Shown here in pieces: positions 63,516 to 64,000 of a DNA stretch of 64,000 nt. Position numbers and translations under genes: made by a program. How positions within the stretch are numbered: the first letter of the stretch is position 1; each line of letters begins with the position of its first letter. The notes under the pieces are model-generated. The model was not told where the DNA came from and did no database searches. It was given only the letters and a program-made list of their open reading frames with translations. Location of the stretch: NCBI GenBank assembly GCA_902363575.1, contig CABJAJ010000001.1, positions 753,769 through 817,768 on the forward strand, read 5' to 3'. Origin of the DNA: Rikenellaceae bacterium. GTDB taxonomy: Bacteria; Bacteroidota; Bacteroidia; Bacteroidales; Rikenellaceae.

Positions 63516-64000
63516 TCAGTGCTTGACCGTCCCGATCGCTTCCGGAACGTGCTTGTACTTGAATACGACGGCGAACACGACGGCCACCAGCAGGGCATAG
63601 GCGGCGAAGATCAGCCAGGTGGCCTGCCAGTCGCCGAGCAGGAACGAGGCGGGGCCTTCAGGGGTCATGACCTCTGTCCATTTGCAGAAATGGTTGACTA
63701 CGGCGCCTGCGGCCAATGTGCCTACCGTTGCGCCGATGCCGTTGGTCATCAGCATGAAAAGGCCCTGCGCCGCACCCTGGATGGAGCTGTCGGTCTCTTT
63801 TTCGACGAAAAGCGCACCCGAGACGTTGAAGAAGTCGAACGCCACGCCGTAAACGAGCATCGAGAGCACGAACATCCACAGTCCGCCGCCGGGGTTGCCG
63901 ATTCCGAAGAAGCCGAAGCGCAGCACCCAGGCCAGCATGGCGATCAGCATGACGCGTTTGATGCCGAAGCGCTTGAGGAAGAATGGGATGAGCAGGATGC
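63516..64000 (-). CDS. nucleoside permease, NupG/XapB type (5' end outside window)
   Basis: C-terminal 160 residues of a major-facilitator transporter; the frame stays open to the window edge. It reads ILLIPFFLKRFGIKRVMLIA, GLWMFVLSMLVYGVAFDFFNVSG and LFVEKETDSSIQGAAQGLF, the diagnostic NupG-family segments, then two final helices and a short basic tail. NupG-type carriers take up nucleosides with protons. The substrate-binding N-terminal half is not visible. Confidence 0.88.
   Translation of the reverse strand, partial: ILLIPFFLKRFGIKRVMLIAMLAWVLRFGFFGIGNPGGGLWMFVLSMLVYGVAFDFFNVSGALFVEKETDSSIQGAAQGLFMLMTNGIGATVGTLAAGAVVNHFCKWTEVMTPEGPASFLLGDWQATWLIFAAYALLVAVVFAVVFKYKHVPEAIGTVKH

Noticed and set aside
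1..64000. tRNA, rRNA, CRISPR arrays, insertion sequences, prophage or integron
   Set aside because: No T-loop-like sequences with matching arms, no regularly spaced repeats, no transposase, integrase or phage structural genes were found.

Overview
The window is a GC-rich chromosomal segment of a Bacteroidota, most likely a Bacteroidales of the Alistipes/Rikenellaceae type. The evidence is the recurrent promoter shape TTTG-N19-TAnnTTTG, weak Shine-Dalgarno sites, a short primary sigma factor (286 aa), GldH, a PSP1-domain protein, class III fructose bisphosphatase, DUF2723 and NamZ proteins, and many SPII lipoproteins with acidic or proline-rich linkers after the cysteine. The genus is an inference from gene style. 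I see no rRNA, tRNA, CRISPR array, insertion sequence or prophage.

Layout. 1-9.5 kb: end of trigger factor, clpP-clpX, transketolase, a cupin lipoprotein, metK, a DegP/HtrA protease and rpoD. 9.5-21 kb, mostly minus strand: ung with a small membrane protein, a hypothetical, MATE pump-PSP1-gldH-trmB, a ClpC-type ATPase, a metallophosphoesterase, rarA and a monooxygenase-fold protein. 21-31.5 kb: a broken membrane gene, a DUF4190 protein, aspS, a TonB-C-like secreted protein with tadA, a TPR protein, a 47-aa peptide with a large FISUMP-type lipoprotein, queG and an acyl-CoA ligase. 31.5-42 kb: DUF2723 glycosyltransferase, cysS-prfB, a lipocalin-like lipoprotein, an orphan AT-richer gene, a SulP transporter and NamZ. 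42-50 kb: an accessory surface-lipoprotein island. 50-64 kb: fbp, DUF3781, ferredoxin, serS, U32 protease-methyltransferase, rsmE-chrA-chrA, two M3 peptidases and a truncated nucleoside permease.

The most interesting part is the lipoprotein island at 42.2-49.9 kb. Three paralogous lipoproteins built from tandem Fn3-like repeats of about 110-125 aa each carry a run of exactly nine C just after the lipobox. In the first two the run puts the signal peptide out of frame with the rest of the protein, and one extra C would restore both precisely. In the third, nine C is in frame. All three have closely similar promoters, and two share nearly the same promoter spacer. This looks like a set of contingency (phase-variable) surface lipoproteins, two OFF and one ON. 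The competing explanation is homopolymer miscalling, because two other genes in the window also have runs of exactly nine C/G.

Other genes work together as follows. ClpP, ClpX and the ClpC-like ATPase form a proteolysis module. metK, queG, tadA, trmB, rsmE, aspS, cysS, serS and prfB cover translation and RNA modification. HtrA, the M3 peptidases, NamZ, the DUF2723 protein and the lipoproteins belong to envelope turnover and surface decoration.
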